From Oscheius sp. JU75 (lineage: Eukaryota > Nematoda > Chromadorea > Rhabditida > Rhabditidae): a stretch of 64,000 nt of DNA. Position numbers and translations under genes: made by a program. The stretch's first letter is position 1. Every line of letters begins with the position of its first letter. This document shows, one piece after another, positions 38,733-49,924 of this stretch. The notes beneath the pieces are model-generated. The model was not told the DNA's origin, searched no databases, and saw nothing but the letters and a program-made list of their open reading frames with translations. The DNA is taken from positions 7,192,001-7,256,000 of the forward strand of contig JASJZC010000007.1 in assembly GCA_037178855.1 (NCBI GenBank), written 5' to 3'.

Positions 38733-41001
38733 ATGAATATGACCAGGAAAAACTTCAGCCAAGCGGAGAAATGGAGACGTCGTAGACGGCTGGTCCAAGA
38801 ATAAAGCATCATGACAATTTATGTACTGAAATCTGGATTGAGAAGAAAGGTATTGATTCACATGTCGCTCCATTTTTTCGCTCGGCTGAACGTGACTCTC
38901 AATCCGTCTTATGACACCTACTTCAGCTGACCTTCGCCAGAAATATTCCAACTTTTGGAAGGAGAAAGAAGTTCTTAGCATTCTCAGCAAACAATGCCGA
39001 TGTTTCAGTGGTCTCGCTATACTTCTGGCAGTTTGCTCTCTGACCTAGAGGATGTTCGACGCTGTCATGATATATCTTCCTGGATTGAGCAGAACATGGC
39101 AGAATGGAGCCTCACAGAACTTCAAGACGTCAACTTAAAACTGCTAACAGTAGTACCTTATACTTTTAGTATAATTGTTCAGATTGTCAAAAACATAGTG
39201 GAAGAGTCGTCGGAAAACACTAAATCTAGTTGGAGAACAACAACTAGCGCGGTATTGAACAGATAGCACATTTTTCAAACTATTTTTTAGGTAAGGGAGG
39301 TTTTAAATAAAAGTATAACAAGCTTGATGAGACAGTGGTATTCCCTTGCTTATGAAACTTGTAGTACCTCAGAAACACGCAATGTTTTGGCCTTTTCATA
39401 TCCAGAAGGAATGTTAGCGTTTTGGAGACTCTCATTGGAGAGAAGGTGCAATACTCAATGTGAAAGCCGATACAGAAAAAAATCAGAAACAAGTTCATTT
39501 TTCTGCCTGGAATCCAAATCGAGGTGGCTCCTTTTCTAAACACATTGTTTGTTTGGAAAGCGTACGAGGAACATATGTCTGGAATTGAAGAGACTTTGAG
39601 AAAATACGATATAGGTAAATTAGTTTTGTTCAAAAAACTGAGTTCTCATCAGGTTTTCTGTTTGCGAGTCCACTAGAAACCGATTGTGACTCGGGAAACG
39701 AGAGGGATGAAAGAGTTCCAGTGCCCACAGTTACAAAAGAAGAGAAAAAGTTAGTTCCGAAGAAAATCAAAAAGAAGAAGAACACATTAGCGTAAGTTAC
39801 CATTCAGCCAAATCAATGTTTTTAGAAAAAACTTGGACAACTTGGTCAAGCAAACGTCTAGCCTCAACAAGCAGCATTTTCTACAGCCAAACGCTCCGCA
39901 ACGGTCTCGGTCAAGAAGTCCATCTCTTCATCCCAAGCCCGCGCATAATAATGATAGACTGGCATCTCATAGCCCCAAAATACCAAAGAAACCTATTCCT
40001 GAAGGTGAGGTCATTTGGGGTACACACATTTTGTAAAGAACCTAAGAAAGAGTACCACGGTGAGCACCTTGTGGACTTTGACAACGAGGCCTTTCTTGGT
40101 CCTGTATACCATCTGTCCATCTTTGCGGCTGGACGAAAACCAAGACAGTGCGGATCCTGGCTCATGCGGACAGGTGAACTGATTTCTTCCTTCTAAGTGC
40201 TGCATCAGAAACGAATTTGCATGACTACCATATGGACGGCAAGAGTTTGAACATTGCATTGAAAGTCCCTGTTCAAGAAGTGTTTATTGCACCTAGTGAG
40301 CCGATGATTGCTTTTTGTGAGAACGGGTCGAATGAATGGAAGAAGGGTATCTTCACAACGCACACTCAGTACGATCAAAGTTTGTTTTTGCTTAGTTTTA
40401 TATAAAGCTTCCAGATTCTTTCATCTTGAATACTCGACTCTCCAAGCTTGGAAAAGTCGCACTGTTCCAGACGACCGACTTTCATTTGCCTTACCGCAAG
40501 TGGAATATTCAATTTGAAGAGAATGTGATAATCTTCCAACTACATACGCATTTTGTTGAACTAAGCTTCGTGTTTGAGGTAGCTTTCTCATGTTTGTCTT
40601 ATTTGAAGTATTCAGGATAACATCGTATACTTGAGTTCACAAACAGGAGATGAGTTCTCCAAACTACGCGTCTTACATAACAAGAAGTTTTCTTTGCCAG
40701 AGATGGCGAGACAGGTTGGCCCACCTTATCTGAACTTCTTCAACTTATTTAACAGTTGATTCGTCATGGTGTCTACCTGTTCCCTGGAAGTGAAGCTATG
40801 TTGAAACACAAGGATACCGTCAAAGTTTTTCTTTTTTTTCAACTGATTCTCATTTTTCAGCACATTGAACTCGAGCTGTATGTCTACAGAGTGATTTGCA
40901 TACATCAGTTGTCGTGTCAACACTGCCGCCTAAACGGATCTGTAGCAAAAGATGCTGCTCTTATTTCTTTCAACGACCATCATGTAGGCCCTTTGGATTG
41001 A
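38733..41001 (+). CDS. DNAI7/CASC1-like protein
   Basis: Fifteen exons: 38733-38781, 38850-38891, 38927-38970, 39009-39149, 39183-39251, 39291-39445, 39487-39614, 39653-39791, 39826-40004, 40039-40173, 40209-40346, 40415-40578, 40616-40714, 40756-40824, 40861-41001; 563 residues, exactly in frame. The C-terminal 200 residues follow the CASC1 pattern: an aspartate-led strand, SKLGKVALFQ, LPYRKWNIQ, a Val/Ile/Phe-rich strand pair, NIVYLSSQT, then GVYLFPGSEAMLKHK. The middle part (EGMLAFWRLSLERR, IQIEVAP) matches the block preceding the acidic linker in CASC1. In animals CASC1/DNAI7 works in axonemal dynein assembly or anchoring in motile cilia. The first two exons are short and least certain; there is no clear acceptor at the ATG. 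Assignment is by remembered pattern, not alignment. Confidence 0.65.
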
Positions 41002-41345
41002 TTGACTTCTGTATTACAGCTGCACTTTTTCAAACGGTCAAATAATGGACACTCTGTCTCTCTACCTGCCAGTGGACACAAAGCAATCCATAAATCTCCA
41101 TCGGGACAGGCCTCTCTTTGTCGCTGGCTGATACTGACAAGACCTCTCTCCCTCACAAAATAGCATACTTTTATTGGAGAATAATAACCAAAGCCTCGAA
41201 AAACTTTGTCGTAATAAGGTCAATTGTGCATGAAACGGAGAAAAGGGTTGCTGGGAGAATAACACGCAAGTAACATCGACCGGGCCGGAAAGCATAGGCA
41301 TCTTAAACAGTACAAACAGGAAAATAATAATAGTGAATGAAAACG

Positions 41346-44300
41346 CTATGAAAAAGAGCGAATATTTTTGCAAACATTGCTGTAGGGAGGGAGCAATGCA
41401 CTTATGTTAACTGCAGCAGGAATTTGTCTGAAGACGGTGTCACGGATTTCCAAGCCCGTTGCGCACATCAGATCCAGAGTTTGAGTGCTCATTTGCGGTA
41501 AAATCTCAGTGAAAACTTGATCGTCCAACATGTGGAGATACTCAAAGCTTATGTTCTAAAATTTAAAGGTACTATGGTTCACACAAATTCTCACATTATT
41601 CTCAATAAACTGTTCGCACATCTCGTCTATTTCCTTGAATTTGAGAGCAATTTGTTTGACGGTGGGGACATTTCCGTACATTTCGAGCAAATCGCCTTCG
41701 GCTGGAAATGTCGAATGAAAAAGTTTTTGAACGACTCTACTATGATCCAAAGGAACTGGGATCGAAGTCAATCCTCCGAAACTCGCATGTGTTCGATGTC
41801 GATATTCCAGAGATTCGATGACTTTGAGATCACATGCCTTACATTCGTGTGGAGCCAGAGTGATGAGCTTGGGACATGCGTTCAGCTAAAATAATGATTG
41901 TAAAAGCAATTTTCCCTTCTTACTCTAAAGAGAAATTCCTTCAGGTAAAGATAGGATTCGACGGGAGTTTCCAGCGCTGGGATGTGGCGAGGGAAGTTTG
42001 GGTTTCCTCCCGTGATCACATAACGTTTTTTTTTTGAGGCTGGAACAGTCTTCAGCATTCCCTGAATCTTTTCCGGGTATTTGGAGCAGTGGACAAGTAG
42101 GTTAATTGCCCGAAACATTGCATGCTGATGGCCCAAGTTCGGCAGACTTATTTTCATCTGTTTGAGCTTTTGCTTACTCAGGTATGGTCCAGGGTAGCAG
42201 TCGCTGTTGAGCTGCAATTTCCCTGAATATGAATGCTAGCAACAAAATCACTCTGAACATACACTCGAGAACGGGGACAAAGTCATCAAGTTTGACTTTC
42301 TTGTTTTCTTCTTGCTGGCACTGTTCCGTCTGCCTAGCCTTTTTTTTGACGGTTCCATCTCGAGAGTTTCATCAGAACTAGTTGTATCCCAGATATCTGG
42401 AATGACGTGCACAACTCGCTTTGTTTGTTTGATCGATGCTTTTAGCTTCTAAAAAAAAGTGTTGTAAGTGATTTAGAACAGATATACCTCTGTTGCGGCG
42501 CGCTTTGCTGCTTGTCTGGTCTGTCGAGTGTGGGCAATACTTTCAGAATCTAGGGAAGACTGACTGTTAGCCTGAAAATGATAATAGAAGAGCTACAATT
42601 GGTAGAACCTTGGCGGCTGGAGGTCTCCTTGGTGATTGTCGGACAGATTCTGAGAGCTGTGCAGCTTGACCCGTCTTCTTCCTAGAGCTGACACGCTGAG
42701 ACGGCGGAATATCTGCCGTTGGTGGAACTTCTGACATTTTTCCAGTGACCGGTGGACGCGGACGGAGGATTTTCTGTCCAGTAGTGACATTTTGGCTCAC
42801 AGTCCCCCGAGGAGGCTCAGATGTTCTTTGCTTTGGAACTACTACTGCATAAGAAGTGGGAACAGCAACTGCAGCTTTTGGAGCAACATCCTGGACTTCG
42901 GCTATGGAAGATTTGGTAGCGATTGAAGGCGGATACGATTGAACATACTCAACGTCCTGTGCAAGCTCAACAATTACATTTTCGATTATTACTGGATCTT
43001 CTGGATACGGCTCTATCGGATCGAAGACAATCTCTTCCGGCTCGGGAGAACTCTCAATATAGATTACATCTGGTTCTGTGCGTCGAGCAGCATCTGCAAC
43101 TTGGGAGTTTCCCCTGGAAGACCTTGCTTCTCTGAAATGTGATCTATTTGAACGTAACTTTAAAAATATTTACTCTGCCTGAGGACGCTCCACGATTGGT
43201 CTGTTTCGTAGAGATTCACTGGGTACTACAATTGGTTCACCTTCTTCTGTGGGCATAACTATGTAAGTGATGGGTGCATATTCAACTGGCGGTCTGTCTC
43301 CGTTAATAAGAATGATGTTCTGAATACGAAAAGTGTAAACGCCTACAACTGTGTCTCACCGGGAGAGACCCGTCGCACAAATCAGCAGTAGCCGCTATAC
43401 GAATTACTCTTCTTGGAGGCAGAGGCGGGATTGGAGCGTCCCCACGAACAGGCAGAAACATGTCTTGCAACTCTGGAGTTGCTACAACAACTTGGTTGCC
43501 TAGCCCTGGAGTTGCGGTTCTCGCAGCAGCAACTGGTACCAATACTGGTGGGGGTGAAGTTACATCCTTTGAAGCGATCTGTAAAAACAGCAAACTTTGT
43601 TTTGAAACATTTCTTGACTCACTGGGGCAGACAGTGCTGACACAGCCGATGGTTGTACTGTTACATGTCTCGAAATGATCTTAAAAGCAGTGTATTTAGT
43701 TGGACGTAATCATTAACTTACAGGTGCAGTTGAAGTCGTCACAGCTGGTGCTTGCCGAAGCCGATTCGGGTCCAAGGGCACGGTAGTAATTGTAGCCGAA
43801 TACTGAATTTTACCTGCTGACTGTGATTGCTCTGTGAAAGGATGAGCTCTCTTCACTTTTGGCATATTGTTTGATGGCAGGACTACTCGATATTTTAGTG
43901 GAACTGCCGCCGTTGGAATACTCGCGTTCTGTGTCGCCTGAGATGAAGTTCTTGCAGGAGCTGGTGTGATGGCAATTAAACGAGAAGCTGTTATGGTTTG
44001 CGGTACAACAGTTGATGGCGATGAGGCTTTTGCTGGAGTCCATAAGATGGGAGCTGGGCCATTTTTGTCCGTGTGAGACACAATATTTGCTACCGCATGA
44101 GATGAAATTCCACTTACACCCGATGTGATGAAAGTTGGACGTGAAGCAGGGCTCACTGGATGCGGTACAACATTTGACGGCGAATGAAATGAAGCTTCGG
44201 CTGGAGCCAATAGGATGGGAGCTGGACGTAAAGAAGGGCTGCCCGGATGATGTACAACAACAGTTGTCGGCGCATGAAATGAAGCTCCTGTTGAAGTCGA

Positions 44301-44668
44301 TGTGAAAGGAGTTGGACGTGAAAGGACTCGAGGTCTGTAGGATGGTGTTGGTAGATTCAATGTGGTGGACGGCTGTGGCGGTCGCTGTTGAGCATTTACA
44401 ATTCGATCCACAAAATTGGCTGCAGGAGGCGGCGGACGGGGTGAAGGCAGAAGTCTCACGATTGGCGACTGATAGTTGACCGGTCTTGTCATTGGCGGAT
44501 TCAGGACCTTGTTCGGACGGTAAGACTTACAAACTTGCGGAACTGTATTCTGTCTGGGTTTCTGAAAGATAATATCAGAAAACATGATCCAAATATACTA
44601 ACCTCAAAGTACAGCCGTTTTGCTGGAAGCCCTCTAGCCAACTGTTTACTGCTTTCATCGACTGCCAT
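41346..44668 (-). CDS. Pro/Ser/Thr-rich, probably nuclear protein with a conserved C-terminal region; family unknown
   Basis: Eleven exons: 44603-44668, 43722-44561, 43623-43679, 43360-43578, 43174-43319, 42609-43131, 42488-42571, 42263-42448, 41924-42222, 41595-41885, 41346-41555; about 973 residues. The first half is low-complexity (Pro, Ser, Thr, Ala) with loosely repeated SFHAPTTVV / SFHSPSNVV units. The middle has acidic and basic NLS-like patches (PRRPPAAK, SRKKTG). The C-terminal 270 residues look folded and include PHECKACDLKVIESLEYRHR and MSTQTLDLMCATGLEIRD. In exon 42263-42448 an eight-base T run (42340-42347, A8 on the coding strand) leaves the frame one base short; with one extra base everything downstream is in frame. 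The start lies 21 bp after the MBT gene's stop. Confidence 0.65.
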
Positions 44669-44689
44669 TTTCAACAGAGCTGAAAACAT

Positions 44690-46011
44690 TTATGGCTTCA
44701 CCCAGCCATCAAAATTACAATCCACTTTGCTGGTCACTCCGAGTTCTTGCTCCTTGATCGCAGCATTCCGTTGTCGACTGATTTGTCTCTTCTGTGTAGT
44801 TGTTCGATTCACAGCCTCCTTCGAGGAACTTGCGGATGCATTCTTCAGCTGAATCTTCGATGATGTAGGCATCTTTGTTGCATCACCAGCACCAATCTCT
44901 TTCTGCATAGTTTTGGACCTTCTGCATAGCTTCGAACTTTCTGCATAGCTTTGAACAGCTTCAAAACCGTCGTCCTTGGCTTCTTCTTTAACTTCAGCTT
45001 TCTTCGCTTTCACAATCGGTTTTCCTTCTAGAATTGCTAAAACTTTGATGACAAATTGAAAATACCAAGCTTACGCAGTTCAACTGGCTCATAACTCAGC
45101 ATTTTCATTTCCTCTGCAAGCTCGAACGGGAACAAGCACCGATGCCAAATGGGAAGCTTGATGTCTGCACCGCTACCCCAGCCAGGAAACGTCAGCCATA
45201 CATGCTTGGGCTGCATAAGTCGTAAATTTATGTGAAAGCCCAATCATACATCCACTTTGGTGATCATGGCCGGGTAGAGGCAATTATAAGCTTCCTGGTG
45301 ATCGTCGAATGCCAACAGCATTTGACCAGGCTGGAAACAGTTTCTATCAGCTTTGTCTTGGGGTAGGACCTGAAATGAAATCTCAGGCAAAACATTCAGT
45401 TTATGATACTGGACCGAAACAGTCGTCGGGGGCAATGTCGTTTTCTCCTTCTTTGATAAGTTTGGCGCAAACGGGCATGTACTTCACGATGTCGACTCCA
45501 GTAGGTGCAACGCATCCTCTGATATCAAATTTGGCCACCGGATCAGACGCAAGTCTGAATTTTAGTCAAAAGTTGACCTAATAATCATTTACAATGGCTT
45601 GAGCTTCCAGTCATCACAAAGAATCCAAATACGATCACTATCCTCCTTCCCAAGGTATACGTATTTCACGAAAAACTCAGATACTTCCTCAACTTTGGCT
45701 AAACACCACTGATAACCTAAGAATGATAAACTTACGATCTTGACATCACTTACCATGTATATCTTTAGCTCTGATCAGATGTCCGACGCGAAATTTGTTC
45801 GCTTGCAGTACTTGTGGCTGATTGAAGAAAGCATCCCTGGGTGCTGGTGTCAATCCTGCTCGTTTGATGTAATCTCTCCAGTCCCACCCACCCTTAATAT
45901 CTGATTAAATTAGATTTCAAAGCTCGTTTAAGAGGTAGAAATGAAGGATTAACGGATACTCACAGTTGGAGACACATCCCCTTGTAGCTCGGCCGCATGA
46001 ATATACGTCAT
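44690..46011 (-). CDS. MBT-repeat protein (chromatin reader)
   Basis: Seven exons: 45964-46011, 45754-45892, 45593-45716, 45410-45554, 45250-45369, 45075-45210, 44690-45036; 352 residues. Two MBT-like modules: residues about 17-100 (GGWDWRDYIKRAG, RVGHLIRAKDI, DRIWILCDDWKLKPL) and about 140-250, with the typical F-x-PGQMLLAFDD start, YPAMITKVD, HVWLTFPGWGSG and final IWHRCLFPFELAEEM. MBT proteins (L3MBTL, SFMBT, SCM families) bind mono- and dimethyl-lysine on histone tails and compact chromatin. The C-terminal 110 residues are Lys/Ser/Thr-rich and disordered. Start: the first ATG after a TTTTTTCAG acceptor at the top of the first coding exon; an upstream coding exon cannot be excluded. Which MBT subfamily is unclear. 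Confidence 0.7.
44901..44956 (-). repeat. Three imperfect 19-20 bp direct repeats in the MBT gene's last exon
   Basis: The unit TTCTGCATAG(T/C)TT occurs at about 44901, 44920 and 44939. Because the unit length is not a multiple of three, each copy is read in a different frame (AVQSYAESS, KLCRRS, KTMQKEI), creating three different peptides from one DNA unit. Confidence 0.7.
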
Positions 46012-47049
46012 GAACCAGGTTGCTTGTTTGGACGGATTCTGAAAAAAAGTGAGTCATTATATCAGAAAATAGAGATAAGAGGGTGATTGAGTTTGAACCG
46101 GGAAAGAATGGCGCACTGGCCGCCCCGCGAACACATGCGAGGCGGTGGAGAGAGGTGTTAATCAATAGGACCGGGATACTGTCAGTCGATGACGGAGGAG
46201 GAGAGAAGTGAGGTGGAGCTGGTTACGCATTAAGATTTTTGTAATGTGCCCTGCAAGGGTCAGCATTGACTGTTTGGCGATTGAGCTCAAACATACAAGG
46301 ACTAGAAAAGTATGCGTCAAATAGGGTCCAATATGACGGTTCAAATCAAGGACTTCAGAGAGTCAGTAAAGATATAATGGGAATTTGAAACTGCTGAAAG
46401 GGTTGTGATACGTATGAACAAATGAGTCAAAATCAGTTGACTCACAACCCCGGTCGCACAGGGTCTGTCCTAAAGTTATTTTAAATGTCACAGACCCTGA
46501 ATGTTTAATCGATGCCAGATCGTGGGATTTGCGGAGTTGCAAATGTCTCGAGACAAAGAGAGAGCACCTAACCGTTGGGCGGTCACGCCATAGTTTTGAA
46601 CATAGTTTTGCGTAAACACATGTATTCCATATTCGTACGGCTCCGGTCTCCACAGATATAAACAAGCGGCGTAAACCCGGCGGTTATAGGTAATAGGAAA
46701 AAGAGGAGAGAGCGACCTCTCTCTCTCATTACTCATTTCGATGATAGTACTGCTCTATTTCCATGATGATTAGGTCTTTTTTTATAGCCAATGATACAGA
46801 AGATGAATCTTAACCGGTGACTCATTAGAAAGTACGTAAATTCAGTGCAGATAGCTAGAGGTGAACTGTTAAGCTTGCTTACAGTTATGAACAACAAGTA
46901 AGCTTACAGATGCATCGTAAAGGGCGGAATGTCCTTTTTTCATTGAAGGAAAAGGGCAAGAGAGAGGATCGTTCTCCACGTGATGCTCGTCGACAGAAAC
47001 GATCCAAATTACTTGAAAACTGATGGGAACACCATCAGATTGATGTGAA
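46012..47049. other. Intergenic, nothing supported
   Basis: Short ORFs only. Lies between the 5' end of the MBT gene and the 3' end of the DUF268 gene, both on minus. A CT-rich stretch is at 46699-46735. Confidence 0.45.
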
Positions 47050-48497
47050 TCAAGTCTTTATTTTCTTCAGAACATAGGTGTCAATCGTGGTGACATTCAA
47101 GTATGCTTGGTGGTCGTAGTCTTTGTACGTGATCTTGACTGGATACTTGGAAACACCACGGAAGGTTGCAAGAAGCTCAAACCCTAAAAGCGGTTTTGTT
47201 TTCTAAAAGCGGAAATTGTTTATGCCACCTTCAAAGAGCAGCGGTAATCTGATCCTACCATATACACGATAAAGATTGAAGATAACTGTGTCCTGACCTC
47301 TGGGCAACGATAAATAAAGCAGACCTAGAATGGTACAGTAACGCAAGTTTCTGGGTCGACCCATCTCCATCTTTCAGCAAACATCTGATCCTCAGCATGG
47401 CGGTTAAGTCTCCCCAAGGATCAAGGCTCCCACCAATTCGACCCAAACCATACATGGCTAGGGTAAAATAGATGGCAACAAAATCGGTATTGTTGTAGTA
47501 TCTTGAAGAAAAAGATTAGCTGTATTAATCCAAAACATACTTTTGTGGCGATTTAATAAAGGACACACTGTCTATAAAGTCAATTCTCTTTGTGTTCTCA
47601 ATTGTGAGATTTTCTCTTCGTACTGACGTGATCTGAACCAGATGTCCGGAGAAGTAGGGATTCTTACGTGTTTTGCACCATTGTAAAGAGCGACTATTTC
47701 CATCCATGGGGTAGAAGAATCAAATATTATACCAGCCTGTTTATTCGGAGGATAGGCTGCAAATGCTCGCTGCATGGAATCTGAAAGAAGATGTGAGTGT
47801 ACATATCTTGTCTCTGACTTTGATATGTGTCAAGATTTTCAAGTGGGCCGCTTTTGACTTGGTCATCAATGTTGCTCCAAACAGCTTCTACCTCTATTTT
47901 GTCGTTATATCTCTGAAATCCGCCATTAGAAGCACCAATTTTCAAACCATGATGCGATGTGACATTCCGTATAATAGAAAGTCTTCTTCCATGTTAACAG
48001 GCATTACATTGGGTGGATGTGCAATTGTATTTGACAGATAAATCTCGGTCTCAAAAAATATCTGAAGAAGTATTAAAGGTGTCCTTAATGAGAGCATTAC
48101 CTGTTTACAGCTCCCAGGTTTCACAAATCGTGTGAGCTCGAATAAGGGAGTCGTTGGACTAGCTATTTTAAAATATTTCTTCTTGTAATACGTTTCCACC
48201 TCTTCAAAAGTCAGGTTTCCGAGCGAAGTGTGAATGAATCTGAAAGAACATTGTTGGACTGCCAATTACCAACTTTGATTCATCGTCGTAGTGATTGTTT
48301 TTGTCTCTCCAACTGTTGAATATTCCAGAACTGCAACACTAGTAAAAACAGTAAAAATAAACAGTGCATTACCATTCGGTTCTTCTATCGAGCAGAATGT
48401 ATAACGAAATCAGTATCAGGGCAACTAACATAAAGGTGCTGGAGTGGGCATCGCACCAGGATTGACGTTGTCTTCGGGTATACAAATGCTCATACAT
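47050..48497 (-). CDS. DUF268-family type II membrane protein
   Basis: Ten exons: 48373-48497, 48274-48330, 48101-48239, 47948-48061, 47819-47912, 47668-47780, 47541-47632, 47361-47501, 47229-47324, 47050-47183; about 368 residues. Residues 1-22 are polar, followed by a membrane anchor (TFMLVALILISLYILL), giving a type II topology. The C-terminal 180 residues carry the DUF268 blocks: DSSTPWMEIVALYNGAKH, SVSFIKSPQKY, YGLGRIGGSLDPWGDL, LPRGQDTVIFNLYRVYGR, LLFEGFELLATFRG. DUF268 was defined from Caenorhabditis proteins and is possibly a methyltransferase-like fold; function unknown. The join between 47361 and 47324 leaves a one-base frame discrepancy under GT-AG rules, so that boundary is unresolved. 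A CGTTCAG acceptor lies 15 bp before the ATG. Confidence 0.75.
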
Positions 48498-48702
48498 TAG
48501 AGAAGTATCTTTCTGAACGGAGCAACGGCTGCGGGAAAATAGGACTCTCTTTTTGTTCACGATCCAGCACAGCGGCCTGCTGTTCACACATATCGAACAC
48601 AACAACTGCAATCACATTCAAATTCAAAAAGACTAGTACATCCATTTGTATATGTTACAAAATCGTGTTTGTGATTTAACTGACCTCTTTTTTGTTCCCA
48701 CA

Positions 48703-48729
48703 CCAGCCGGCTGCGCCGCCTGGCGGCGC
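48703..48729 (-). mobile_element. Candidate Helitron 3' terminus (hairpin plus CTRR)
   Basis: On the minus strand an 8-bp stem palindrome (GCGCCGCCAGGCGGCGC, 48713-48729) is followed six bases later by CTGG (48703-48706) and then a T. Helitrons end in a short GC hairpin, then CTRR, and insert so that a T follows. Orientation and position agree with the helicase remnant just upstream at 48911-49820. Confidence 0.5.
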
Positions 48730-48910
48730 CGACTTTAAATGATCATGGTTCTCTTATCTACCTGACCAAACGCAATACAGGCTTATTTAAGTGGGAGGGC
48801 AAAATACATATATTACAATCGAACTAAAATAATAAAAAGAAAGAGTAGGGAAGTGTAGAGATGCTCCGGGAAGATAAGTGGAGTCGGTAAACGGAAAAGT
48901 AGATCAGAAG

Positions 48911-49820
48911 AAGGTACATCTTAGGCCAAAGCTCGGGTATCGACAACATTCGTAGTCTTGTTCTCCTTCTTCTTGATGAGTACCTTGACTCCTTCCATCG
49001 ATTTGGCTCGAGAGAGCGCAACATATAGTTGGCCGTGGTAGAACACGTCTTCTGGCAAGTGTACACCGACTTTTTCCAGCAACTGTCCCTGTGACTTATT
49101 GATGGTGAAGACGAAGGCAAGCTTGAATAGGAACTGACGACGTCTTAGAACAAAAGAAAGGCCTGAAGTTTCTATCTCTAAACGGGTCGAAAATCAACTA
49201 ACCTTTGCTTTTATTGGAGAGCAAATCGATTCTTGGAATGACGACCTTTTCTCCTTTCCGTGGCCCACTGAATAGCATTGTTGGCTCCGAGCTTGAACTT
49301 GGGAAGCCTCGTGCCATTGCACATACCCTCTGTGACACTCAAGTTCCGCAGCAGCATCACAATACAGCCTTCTTTCAGCTCCAAACGATGTAGACACGGT
49401 AAGGTTGTTGGTAACATCACGAAGAAGAGTGTCGATCGTGCCTATGACCTTGTTGGAATGCATAGAGCATTCGTCGAGAATGATAACATCGACATCCTTC
49501 AATCACTGTCCTTCCACAGTATTAGGCTTCACAGAGCTTTCGGAATTGGCAGAAACATTCAGTTTGAAGAATAATGCAATTGTACAGCCATTCGGAAGCA
49601 GATTTGCGGCTATGCCGGTTCAAGCAGTACACATGGCTTGTTTCCCAGACGCCTTCAGCTTGTGGTATAGAGTTTCGTAGCAGTAGCTCTTCAAGCTCGG
49701 AGCCAACAATGCTAGAGCTCCGAAACAGCAAAGAAGGCTAAGGTCTTGACGTCGTCAGGAGTTCGTCCGCAATAAACAAAATCCTCTGCCATCTTGACCT
49801 TCCATCGGTCCCAATCCGCT
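48911..49820 (-). pseudogene. Decayed PIF1-type DNA helicase of a Helitron
   Basis: Reading leftward on the minus strand the helicase motifs appear in order: TGIAANLLPNG (motif after Walker A), DVDVIILDECSMHSN (Walker B), IVMLLRNLSVTEGMCNGTRL, then FVFTINKSQGQLLEKVGV and QLYVALSRAKSMEGVKV, ending ...VVDTRALA and a stop at 48916-48918. Between blocks there are in-frame TGA codons (about 49641 and 49499) and frame changes, and the N-terminal Rep domain is missing. These are the hallmarks of the helicase half of a Helitron transposase, now inactive. Source of the disruption is probably the Tc3-like insertion on its 5' side. Confidence 0.8.
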
Positions 49821-49924
49821 TAAACATTCGCTGGTTCATCGAAAGCTAACAGCTAACGGTTCTTGTTAGCTAACAGGAACTTGAAAGAAGTCCGCATCAG
49901 CCGCGTACCATAAATCCCCAGACG

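Noticed and set aside
39323-39372. A 38-bp intron (GTGGTA to CTCAG) inside the DNAI7-like gene
   Set aside because: The reading frame runs straight through this stretch and removing it breaks the frame; treated as exon.
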